From an uncultured Peptoniphilus sp. (GTDB lineage Bacteria; Bacillota; Clostridia; Tissierellales; Peptoniphilaceae), in assembly GCA_946999425.1 (NCBI GenBank), contig CAMQDG010000020.1, positions 1 to 23,408 of the forward strand: 23,408 nucleotides of DNA, given 5' to 3'. Under the pieces are notes generated by a model. That model was not told the origin of the DNA and made no database searches. It saw only the letters and a list, made by a program, of their open reading frames with translations. Shown piece after piece: positions 15,944-23,106 of this stretch. Position 1 is the stretch's first letter; each line of letters starts with the position of its first letter. Both the position numbers and the translations under genes were made by a program.

Positions 15944-16868
15944 TTTCAAAATAAATTATAAAATTTGTTCCCTCTTCATTGGAAAGAATCTTAAACTTAT
16001 GTCCTAAATTGTCTAAAATATTTTTAACTAAATATAAGCCAAGGCCCGTAGAAGAGGCAAGGGGATTATTTTCTCCCCTATAACCAAAATCGGTAATTCT
16101 ATTTAGATCCTGCTTTTTTATTCCAATGCCGGTATCTTTTATTTCAATAAAATTTTCCTTAAAATTAATTTTTATTCCACCAAGATTAGTATATTTAATG
16201 GAATTTAAAATAATCTGTTCAAAGACAAACTTTAAAAATCTAAAATCACTTAAAACTTCTAAGGATTCAGGAATATTAATTTCAAGAGAAAGATTTTTTT
16301 CTATAAAAAGATTTTTCTTAGCCTTTATTACTTGGAGGACAAGATCTTTAAGATTTAAAAAGTTAAATTTATAATCAAAATCACTTTTCTCAAGTCTTGC
16401 ATAAGTTAAGACCTGGTCAACTAAATTTTCCAGCTTATCAATTTCTTTTTTACTTTCAAAATTATTTTCATTTAAAAGTTTAAGGGCAAAGATGGGAGTT
16501 TTAATTTCATGAGTCCACAAATTAATATAGTCCTTAAAATTTTTCTTAAAAACTTCATTTTCTCTTTTAGTTTCTGCAACTTGCCTATAAATCCTTTTTA
16601 AATAATCATAGACGTATAGATCACTGGGACTTTGGTAAAAATCTTCAAAACTTATAAGACTGTCATTATATTTTTTAATTTTCTCTAAATAATTTTTATA
16701 TTTTTTATACTTAAAAATAGAATAAATAAGTAAAAATATAAATTCAACAAGTAAGATGTAAAATAGGTCCCACAAATTATATTTAAAAGCAACGAAGAAA
16801 ATGTAGAGAAGAAAAGCATTTAAAATAAAAAATAAAAAGTGAGATTTATTTAATTTAAAAAAAATCAT
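15924..16868 (-). CDS. Intramembrane-sensing (BceS-like) histidine kinase
   Basis: 314 residues. Two N-terminal transmembrane helices (about 10-27 and 34-53) are joined by a loop of only a few residues, so there is no extracellular sensor domain, as in BceS-type kinases that take their signal from the ABC permease. Catalytic motifs are all present: H-box LWTHEIKTP (His120), N-box NSIKYT (222-227), G1 DTGIGI (245-250), F-box DFGYRGEN and G2 STGLGLYLVKN. The start overlaps the regulator's stop (ATGA, 4 bases). Its last codons contain the inverted repeat proposed as operator. Next to the Bce-type ABC genes the role is very likely sensing of a cell-wall-active peptide antibiotic; the actual inducer is unknown. 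Confidence 0.92.
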   Translation of the reverse strand: MIFFKLNKSHFLFFILNAFLLYIFFVAFKYNLWDLFYILLVEFIFLLIYSIFKYKKYKNYLEKIKKYNDSLISFEDFYQSPSDLYVYDYLKRIYRQVAETKRENEVFKKNFKDYINLWTHEIKTPIFALKLLNENNFESKKEIDKLENLVDQVLTYARLEKSDFDYKFNFLNLKDLVLQVIKAKKNLFIEKNLSLEINIPESLEVLSDFRFLKFVFEQIILNSIKYTNLGGIKINFKENFIEIKDTGIGIKKQDLNRITDFGYRGENNPLASSTGLGLYLVKNILDNLGHKFKILSNEEGTNFIIYFETYKNVR

Positions 16869-17536
16869 ATTTTATAACCTAAACCGACTTTAGTTTCAAT
16901 AAAGTCATTAATTCCATTAGCCTTTAATTTTTTTCTAAGCCTATTAATATTTACAGTTAAAGTGTTATCGTCAATAAATTCTTGAGAGTCCCAAAGGTCT
17001 TCAATAATTTCTCTTCTAGTAACAACCCTATTTGGGTTTGAAAATAAAATTGAAAGTATCTTATATTCATTTTTGCTAAGCTCAATTTCCGAGTCTTTAT
17101 ATTTTAAAGTCATATTTTCACTTAGAGTATAATCTTTAAAAGTTTTTCTCTCTTTTGTGTAGTCGTAGCTTCTTCTTAAAAGAGCTTGAATCTTCATAAT
17201 TAAAACTTGGCTTTCAAAGGGTTTTACTAAAAGATCATCTCCACCGTAACTTATGGCATTTATAAAGGAAAAAGTATCCTCTCTTGAGCTTATAAAAAGT
17301 ATGGGAATTTTTGAAAAAGACCTTACTTCCTTACAAAGGGTAAAACCATTAGTGTAAGGAAGATTTATATCCAGGATTAAAAGTTGAGGAGAAAAATCTT
17401 TAATCTCCTCAAGGGTATTTTCAAAATTTTCTATAAGTTTTACCCTATATCCGTAATCCTCAATTTTATTTTTAAGTTCTCTTGCAATAATCTTGTCATC
17501 TTCAACTAAAACAATTTTATTTTTCTCTTGAATCAT
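16865..17536 (-). CDS. OmpR-family (BceR-like) response regulator
   Basis: 223 residues: receiver domain with acidic pocket E12-D13-D14, phospho-acceptor Asp56 (LLILDINLP) and Lys105 (DDLLVKP), then a winged-helix DNA-binding domain (LSKNEYKILSILFSNPNRVVTRREIIEDLW...DNTLTVNINRLRKKL). The DDN.L.VNI.RLRKKL recognition helix is typical of BceR/GraR/VanR-like regulators. ATG 17536 lies 20 bases inside the pyrC end; a TTG one codon earlier is possible. The ribosome site is weak (AAGGA about 13 bases away), suggesting coupling to pyrC translation. Its likely targets are the transporter genes downstream. Confidence 0.92.
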   Translation of the reverse strand: MIQEKNKIVLVEDDKIIARELKNKIEDYGYRVKLIENFENTLEEIKDFSPQLLILDINLPYTNGFTLCKEVRSFSKIPILFISSREDTFSFINAISYGGDDLLVKPFESQVLIMKIQALLRRSYDYTKERKTFKDYTLSENMTLKYKDSEIELSKNEYKILSILFSNPNRVVTRREIIEDLWDSQEFIDDNTLTVNINRLRKKLKANGINDFIETKVGLGYKI

Positions 17537-18776
17537 CAAAAATCACTTTTCCTTCAAAAATTGTCATTTTTACTTTTCCCTTTAGGGTTTGACCTAGGAA
17601 AGGGGAATTTTCAGATTTTGAATAAGATTTTTTGTAGACCCATTTTTCATTAGGATCAAAGATTGTAATATTTCCACGACTTCCTAAAGAAAGATGACCT
17701 GCATCTAAATTATAGAGACGGGCAGGATTTATAGTCATCATTTCTATTAATTTATTTAAAGTTAAATGACCCTTATCAACAAGATTTTCTATGCCCAAAG
17801 AAAGAGCTGTTTCCAGTCCTAAAATACCACTGGGAGCTTTTGTAAGTTCCCTTTCTTTTTCTTCCTTTGAATGGGGAGCATGGTCCGTTGCAATTATTTC
17901 TATGGTTCCATCTTTCATGCCCTCAATTATTTTAAGCCTATCTTTTTCACTTCTAAGGGGAGGATTCATCTTTGCCAAAGTTTTGTATTTTAAAAGAGCA
18001 TCTTCCGTAAGAGAAAAGTGGTGGGGAGTAACTTCTGCATATAAATTTGCTCCACGTTTTTTAAATTCTCTTACGATTTCTACAGAATCCCCTGCGGAAA
18101 TATGTTGGATTTCAACTTTTGCTCCCGTTTTTAAGGATAGAAAACCATCACGAAGAACTAAAAGACTTTCAGAAATAGCAGGGGAACCATAAAGGCCAAG
18201 ACTTTCAGAAATTTTTCCATGATTAATACCATTTTCTTTTATTAATTTTGGATCTTCTTCGTGAAAACTTACAGGAACATTTAAATTTTTCGCTTTTTTC
18301 AGTGCCATTAAAACTAAATTGGAATTAGTATTGGGAATTCCGTCATCAGTAAAACCTAAAGCACCAGCAGCTAAATTACCTTCCATATCTACAAGATTTT
18401 CTCCGTCAAAATTTTTAGTAAGGGCAGAAACTGTAAAAACATCTATGGGAAGTTCCTTAGCTTTTTTATAAAAATCTCTAATTAAATTTGGACTATCCAT
18501 TTTAGGATTTGTATTTGCCATACAAATAAGAGATGTATAGCCCCCTCTTATACCTGCTTGTGTTCCTGTAAACAAATCTTCCTTATAGGTAAAGCCCGGG
18601 TCCCTAAAATGCACATGAACATCTACAAAACCAGGGCAGGCAATTAAACCCTTTAAATCAATTCCATCTTCATTTGTTTTTGAAAGACTTTTAATTTTGC
18701 CATTTTCAATTGTAATATCCCTTATTTCATCTAAATTATTTGCCGGATCAATTAGGCGAACATTTTTTAATATCAT
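17517..18776 (-). CDS. pyrC: Dihydroorotase (class I, PyrC of Bacillus type)
   Basis: Cyclises carbamoyl-aspartate to dihydroorotate in pyrimidine synthesis. 419 residues. Metal ligands are visible: HVHFRDPG (His54, His56), Asp in GFTDDGIPNTN (about 144-145, bridging position), His172 (FHEEDP), His225 (IQHISAGDS) and Asp298 (ATDHAPHS). The FRDPG and ANTNP motifs favour dihydroorotase over hydantoinase or allantoinase. The spacing to tyrS is only 9 bases (weak AGG site), and the 3' end overlaps the response regulator. It is isolated from other pyr genes, and no PyrR-type attenuator is visible before it, so its expression appears to depend on the tyrS transcript. Confidence 0.93.
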   Translation of the reverse strand: MILKNVRLIDPANNLDEIRDITIENGKIKSLSKTNEDGIDLKGLIACPGFVDVHVHFRDPGFTYKEDLFTGTQAGIRGGYTSLICMANTNPKMDSPNLIRDFYKKAKELPIDVFTVSALTKNFDGENLVDMEGNLAAGALGFTDDGIPNTNSNLVLMALKKAKNLNVPVSFHEEDPKLIKENGINHGKISESLGLYGSPAISESLLVLRDGFLSLKTGAKVEIQHISAGDSVEIVREFKKRGANLYAEVTPHHFSLTEDALLKYKTLAKMNPPLRSEKDRLKIIEGMKDGTIEIIATDHAPHSKEEKERELTKAPSGILGLETALSLGIENLVDKGHLTLNKLIEMMTINPARLYNLDAGHLSLGSRGNITIFDPNEKWVYKKSYSKSENSPFLGQTLKGKVKMTIFEGKVIFDDSREK

Positions 18777-18785
18777 TTTTAAAAC

Positions 18786-20012
18786 CTATTTTAAAGTTAC
18801 CTTATGGTAAACTTTTTTACCCTTTTTAATTAAAATTTTATCTTCTACAAAATCTTCTAAAGTAACAACCTTATCCCTATCTTCAACCTTTTCTCCCTCA
18901 ATGGAAACTCCACCTTGTTCAATTAATCTTCTGGCTTCACTGTTAGATTTAACAAGGTTTAAATTTTTCATAAGGTCAACTAAAGGATAGCCCTCTTCAA
19001 AATCTTTTTTATTCATTTCACTTGAAGGAATGTCATTGGAGTCAAGGCCATCTTTAAAAAGAGCATGAGATGCATCAAGAGCTTCTTTTGCTTTTTTCTC
19101 TCCATGGATATCCTTAACTATTTCATAAGCAAGGACTTCTTTAGCCTTATTTAAGTCAGCTCCCTCAAGTTTTTCATACTCTGCAATTTCTTCCATAGAA
19201 AGCATAGTCAATAATTTCATAAATTTTATAACATCTCTGTCATCACAATTTCTTAAATATTGGAAAAGTTCGTAGGCAGAAGTTTTATTTTCATCAAGCC
19301 AAATAGCACCTTTTTCACTTTTTCCCATTTTTTGTCCAGAAGCAGTTGTAAGAAGTTTAAAAGTCATGCAGTAAACATTATCTTTTTCAATTTTTCTTAC
19401 AAGTTCATAACCACCAAGCATATTAGACCATTGATCTGATCCTCCAAGCTCAAGCTTGCAGCCGTATTTTCTATAAAGAACTAAATAGTCGTAAGATTGC
19501 ATAAGCATATAGCCGAACTCAAAAAAAGTAAGTCCCTTTTCCATTCTGTTCTTATAGCAATCAAAGGTAAGCATCCTGTTTACACTAAAATGAACTCCGA
19601 TTTCTCTCATAAATTGTAAAAAGTTTAAATTTAAAAGCCAATCGCCGTTGTTTTCAAAATGACCCTTGCCATCTGAGAAATTTAAAAATTTAGAAATTTG
19701 ATTTTTAAAACAAGAAACATTGTGTTCAATAAAATCCTTTGACATTAACTTTCTCATATCATTTTTGCCGGAGGGGTCTCCTATAAAAGTAGTACCTCCA
19801 CCTAAAAGAGCTATAGGAATATGGCCAGCCCTTTGCATATGTTGCATAACCCTTATTTGTAAAAAATGGCCCAAAGTTAAAGAATCAGCAGTAGCATCAA
19901 AACCTATATAAAAAGGAATTTTTTCCTTTCCCAAAAGTTCTCTAAGCTCATCTTCATAAGTTATTTGGTCTATAAAACCTCTTTCTTCCAAAATATCAAT
20001 TACGTTTTTCAT
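18786..20012 (-). CDS. tyrS: Tyrosine--tRNA ligase
   Basis: 408 residues, class Ic synthetase. Tyrosine-pocket and ATP motifs are visible: FYIGFDATADSLTLGHFLQ (TLGH, 46-49, where HIGH is usual), GDPSGKN, SYDYLVLYRKYGCKLELGGSDQWSNMLGG, and KMGKS in the flexible loop. The C-terminal S4 RNA-binding domain is about 342-408 (LNLVKSNSEARRLIEQGGVSI). ATG 20012 has GGAGG 5 bases upstream; the open frame to 20072 runs through the T-box terminator and is rejected. Expression is controlled by the T-box leader, which responds to uncharged tRNA-Tyr. Confidence 0.96.
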   Translation of the reverse strand: MKNVIDILEERGFIDQITYEDELRELLGKEKIPFYIGFDATADSLTLGHFLQIRVMQHMQRAGHIPIALLGGGTTFIGDPSGKNDMRKLMSKDFIEHNVSCFKNQISKFLNFSDGKGHFENNGDWLLNLNFLQFMREIGVHFSVNRMLTFDCYKNRMEKGLTFFEFGYMLMQSYDYLVLYRKYGCKLELGGSDQWSNMLGGYELVRKIEKDNVYCMTFKLLTTASGQKMGKSEKGAIWLDENKTSAYELFQYLRNCDDRDVIKFMKLLTMLSMEEIAEYEKLEGADLNKAKEVLAYEIVKDIHGEKKAKEALDASHALFKDGLDSNDIPSSEMNKKDFEEGYPLVDLMKNLNLVKSNSEARRLIEQGGVSIEGEKVEDRDKVVTLEDFVEDKILIKKGKKVYHKVTLK

Positions 20013-20029
20013 ATTACCTCCAAAATAAT

Positions 20030-20182
20030 AAAAAAAGCCCTGGCGAAATGGACGCATTCGTGGTACCACCATTCACTTGGGCTTTATTCTGTATAAGTAC
20101 AGCTCTTGAAGTCTCAGATGGTGTAATTCGATTTCTCTACTGGACATCTTCATAGACTTCTATTAACTTTTATATCTGTTAG
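20030..20182 (-). promoter_or_regulatory. Tyrosine T-box riboswitch with ultrashort Stem I
   Basis: Read on the minus strand. Stem I (20160-20108, 53 nt) has a basal helix GAAGTC/GACTTC, a kink-turn (bulge TAT, then GA/GA), an upper helix AGATG/CATCT, and a specifier loop with AGTA on the left and GAAT-TAC-AC on the right. The specifier codon TAC (20125-20123) is Tyr and is followed by A. Stem III is CTGTA/TACAG (20102-20089). The T-box AATGGTGGTACCACG contains TGGT, pairing with an ACCA tRNA end. The competing terminator is AAAGCCC (20085-20079) with GGGCTTT (20040-20034) and seven T. Nothing lies above the specifier loop except a 2-bp helix and a GAAA tetraloop, so the AG bulge and distal loop are missing. 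Confidence 0.93.
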
Positions 20183-20188
20183 TTACTA

Positions 20189-20217
20189 ACTATAGATTAA
20201 ATTTAAGACTTTGTCAA
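20189..20217 (-). promoter_or_regulatory. tyrS promoter overlapping glycosyltransferase stop
   Basis: -35 TTGACA (20212-20217), 17-bp spacer, -10 TATAGT (20189-20194): the closest match to a consensus housekeeping promoter in the window. The -35 contains the TGA stop of the upstream glycosyltransferase gene. The palindrome GTTAGTAACTAAC overlaps the -10 and start region; its meaning is unclear. Confidence 0.85.
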
Positions 20218-21488
20218 TCTAATCTATTTTTTAACTTATTTAAAAGAGGAAGGGGAATCTTTTTTAATTTTCTAAATTGCCTTTTACCACCAATTTTTAT
20301 TTTTCTAAGCATCAAAGTCGAATACTTTTTAGGAATCTTATAATTTTTTATAGCAGACTTATAAACTTCAAAAACAGACTTAGCAAACTCTTCCTTTGAA
20401 TATTTATTGCCACTTGATAGAGCATTTTTTTTCATACTTGTATAAATTTCACTATTTTCAAAAATTTTATTTATACCCCTTTTAAACTCCTCAGCATTGG
20501 AAAAATAAAATCCATTTTTACCCTCTTCAAGAAGTCCCTTAAGACAATCATCATACTTAACAACTTCAGGAAGACCATTAACCATAGCTTCAATATAAGT
20601 AAGACCCTGAGTTTCAGAATTAGAAGCTGAAATAAAAATATCCGAAAGCCTATAATACTTATAAGTATCACTGGGCTTTATCATACCCGTAAAAAATACC
20701 CTATTTTCTAAATTAAATTCAGAAACTATATTTTCCAGTTCTTTTTTGTAGGGTCCATCACCTGCAATTAAAAGAACAAAGGAATCATCATCTTTAACTA
20801 AATATTTAAAATTATAAACAATTTCAAGAAGATTTTTTTCCTGGGCAATTCTTCCTAAAAATAATAAAACTTTTTTATGAAGGTCAATTCCCAAACTTTT
20901 TTTAAGATTTTTTATATCATCCAAGTCAAAAGACTTTTTGTGAACAGACAAATCTATACCAGTGGGAATGACAGCTATTTTATTTTTAAGACCATAAGAT
21001 CTTAAAGAATTTTTAACCTTTTCCGTAGGAGCAATTAAAACATCACACTTTTCCAAAAGTCTGTGCATAATAGATTTTAAAGCCTTTTTTAAGGGTTTAT
21101 CATGCCTTGTAATATACTTTACATAATACTCATACATAGTATGGTAGGTGTGAACAATAGGACAGTGAATTTTCCTTGCAATTATTTTTGCAATAACAAG
21201 AGTAGAAAACTCACATTGAGTATGAATAAGATCAGGCTTAAAATTAATAGCAGATTTTATAACAGGATCTCTAAAAGAAATAGTAGCTCTTACACCAGGA
21301 TATATTTTTAAAGGGAAGCTTTTTATATAATAAACTCCATTTTTATAATAAGAATAGGACTTATTTGAAAGAGTTAAAACCCTAACCTCATTACCCATCT
21401 TTTCAAGTTCTTCCTTAAGATTTAAAACAGAAGTAACAACTCCGTTTATAGTTGGAGAATATAAATCTGTAGTAATTAAAATTTTCAT
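20214..21488 (-). CDS. GT4-family glycosyltransferase, probably diacylglycerol glucosyltransferase-like
   Basis: 424 residues, GT-B fold. N-terminal KILITTDLYSPTINGVVTSVLNLKEEL has the acceptor-side glycine loop. HTQCEFSTLVIAKII and HTYHTMYEYY are typical of retaining GT4 enzymes acting on glycerolipids. The C-domain has LFLGRIAQEKNL, AGDGPYKKEL and the nucleotide-sugar motif E292-x7-E300 (ETQGLTYIE). Residues about 385-424 are a strongly basic tail (KIGGKRQFRKLKK) likely to bind anionic membrane. The family resembles monoglucosyldiacylglycerol synthases that make lipoteichoic-acid anchors or glycolipids; this substrate is inference. ATG 21488 has GGAGG 6 bases upstream. No terminator follows it before the tyrS T-box. 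Confidence 0.85.
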   Translation of the reverse strand: MKILITTDLYSPTINGVVTSVLNLKEELEKMGNEVRVLTLSNKSYSYYKNGVYYIKSFPLKIYPGVRATISFRDPVIKSAINFKPDLIHTQCEFSTLVIAKIIARKIHCPIVHTYHTMYEYYVKYITRHDKPLKKALKSIMHRLLEKCDVLIAPTEKVKNSLRSYGLKNKIAVIPTGIDLSVHKKSFDLDDIKNLKKSLGIDLHKKVLLFLGRIAQEKNLLEIVYNFKYLVKDDDSFVLLIAGDGPYKKELENIVSEFNLENRVFFTGMIKPSDTYKYYRLSDIFISASNSETQGLTYIEAMVNGLPEVVKYDDCLKGLLEEGKNGFYFSNAEEFKRGINKIFENSEIYTSMKKNALSSGNKYSKEEFAKSVFEVYKSAIKNYKIPKKYSTLMLRKIKIGGKRQFRKLKKIPLPLLNKLKNRLD

Positions 21489-21633
21489 TTTTACCTCCAC
21501 TTTCATTTTAATACATAAAAAAATTTAGTAAACTTAAAGACATAAAATTAATAATTTCTTAACAATCATAAATTATAGAGCTTTTAATAAAGTTTTTTTA
21601 TAATTGATGTATAATAAGAAAGAGGTGAATTTT
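21489..21633. promoter_or_regulatory. Divergent intergenic region, glycosyltransferase / aspA
   Basis: 145 bases, nearly pure AT. On the plus strand TATAAT occurs at 21599-21604 and 21610-21615; the second sits 6 bases before the aspA ribosome site AGAGGTGA and is the better candidate -10, but no clear -35 is seen. On the minus strand TATAAT (21572-21577) may serve the glycosyltransferase, giving a leader of about 75-80 bases. Confidence 0.4.
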
Positions 21634-23058
21634 ATGAAATATAGAGTAGAAAGAGATTCCGTTGGAGAAAAACAAGTACCCTTAGAAGCCTATTATGGAG
21701 TACAATCCTTAAGAGCCTTTGAAAACTTTTCAATAACAGGAAGACATCTTCATCCTAAAATGATAAAAAATTTAGCAATAATAAAAAAAGCGTGTGCCAT
21801 AACAAATGAAAAAGTGGGCATACTATCAAAAGAAAAAGCAGATGCTATAAAATTTGCTTGTGACGAAATACTTTCAGGAAAATATTTAAAAGAATTTTTA
21901 ACAGATCCCATACAAGGGGGAGCAGGAACATCTGCTAATATGAATGCCAATGAAGTTATAGCAAATATAGCAAACGAATATATGGGCGGAAAAAGAGGTA
22001 CATATGAATTTGTTCATCCTAACGACCATGTAAATATGGGCCAATCTACAAATGACGTTTATCCTTCAGCAGGAAAACTTGGAGCCTTAGACCTAATTGA
22101 AGAAAGCTTAAAAGAACTTGACAGACTTTACGAAGCCCTGGAAGACAAGGCAGAAGAATTTCAAAGCATTTTAAAAATGGGAAGAACACAACTGCAAGAT
22201 GCAGTGCCCATGACCTTGGGACAAGAATTTAAGGCTTATGCATCTGTAATAAGTAGAGATTGCAGAAGAATAAGAAATGCATCAAAAGCAATAAAAGTTT
22301 TAAACATGGGTGGAACAGCCATAGGAACAGGAATAAACGTAGACAAGAATTATTTTGACATGATAGTTCCCGAAATAGCAAAATTAACAGGATATGATCT
22401 TGTTCAAGCAGAAGATTTAATAGACGGAACAAATAACCTTGACGGTTTAGTAGAAGTATCCTCAGCCTTTAAAACCTGTGCTGTAAATTTATCAAAAATC
22501 TGTAACGACCTAAGACTTATGGGTTCAGGCCCAAAAACAATGATAGCAGATATAATTTTACCAGCAAAGCAAAACGGATCATCAATTATGCCAGGAAAAG
22601 TAAATCCTGTAATTCCAGAAGTAGTAAACCAAGTAGCCTTTAAAGTAATAGGAAATGACTTAACAATTTCCATGTGCGCAGAAGGAGGACAACTTGAACT
22701 TAACGCATTTGAACCAGTGCTTTTCTATTCTCTTTATGAATCCATAGAATATATAAGCCATGGAGTTTCAACCCTAATAGATAATTGTATAGTAGGAATA
22801 CTTCCCAATGAAGCTCAACTTAAACATGACATTGAAACAAGTGTCGGAACAGTTACTGCATTCGTTCCCCACATAGGCTATCAAAAAAGTGCAGACATAG
22901 CCAAAGAATCACTAAAAACAGGAGTACCTTTAAGAACATTAATACTTAGAGATAAACTTTTAACAGAAGAAGAAATAAATGAAATCTTAGATCCCTCTGC
23001 CATGACAAGGCCAGGCATAGCAGCAGAATATTTAATAAAACAAAAAAATAAAAAATAA
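21634..23058 (+). CDS. aspA: Aspartate ammonia-lyase (aspartase)
   Basis: Deaminates L-aspartate reversibly to fumarate and ammonia, an amino-acid catabolic step in anaerobes. 474 residues, usual for the fumarase/aspartase superfamily. Motifs: RVERDSVGEKQVPLEAYYGVQSLRA (aspartase-type N-terminus), GGAGTSANMNANEV (96-108), HPNDHVNMGQSTND (128-141), and the catalytic mobile loop GSSIMPGKVNP (315-325; the second serine, Ser317, is the likely base). The N-terminal YYGVQSLRAFENF favours aspartase over class II fumarase. ATG 21634 has AGAGGTGA 5 bases upstream; the frame extending to 21604 has no site and would contain the candidate -10. Monocistronic, followed by a strong terminator. Confidence 0.93.
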   Translation: MKYRVERDSVGEKQVPLEAYYGVQSLRAFENFSITGRHLHPKMIKNLAIIKKACAITNEKVGILSKEKADAIKFACDEILSGKYLKEFLTDPIQGGAGTSANMNANEVIANIANEYMGGKRGTYEFVHPNDHVNMGQSTNDVYPSAGKLGALDLIEESLKELDRLYEALEDKAEEFQSILKMGRTQLQDAVPMTLGQEFKAYASVISRDCRRIRNASKAIKVLNMGGTAIGTGINVDKNYFDMIVPEIAKLTGYDLVQAEDLIDGTNNLDGLVEVSSAFKTCAVNLSKICNDLRLMGSGPKTMIADIILPAKQNGSSIMPGKVNPVIPEVVNQVAFKVIGNDLTISMCAEGGQLELNAFEPVLFYSLYESIEYISHGVSTLIDNCIVGILPNEAQLKHDIETSVGTVTAFVPHIGYQKSADIAKESLKTGVPLRTLILRDKLLTEEEINEILDPSAMTRPGIAAEYLIKQKNKK

Positions 23059-23065
23059 AAAAAGT

Positions 23066-23106
23066 AAAAAGGTTGATTAGAAATAAGATTCTAACCAACC
23101 TTTTTT
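23066..23106 (+). terminator. Terminator of aspA
   Basis: AAAAAGGTTG-A-TTAGAA paired with TTCTAA-C-CAACCTTTTT (one A-C mismatch), followed by T-rich sequence. It lies 7 bases after the aspA stop. Confidence 0.93.

Noticed and set aside
16865..17536. Response regulator as the PhoP for the pst operon
   Set aside because: It is paired with a BceS-like kinase lacking a sensor domain and with Bce-type ABC genes; the kinase is not PhoR-like.
20013..20072. N-terminal extension of TyrRS by 20 residues
   Set aside because: It would translate the T-box terminator hairpin; GGAGG fixes the start at 20012.
20181..20193. GTTAGTAACTAAC palindrome at the tyrS start region as a repressor operator
   Set aside because: Short and AT-rich; T-box control already explains regulation, and no matching site is seen elsewhere in the window.
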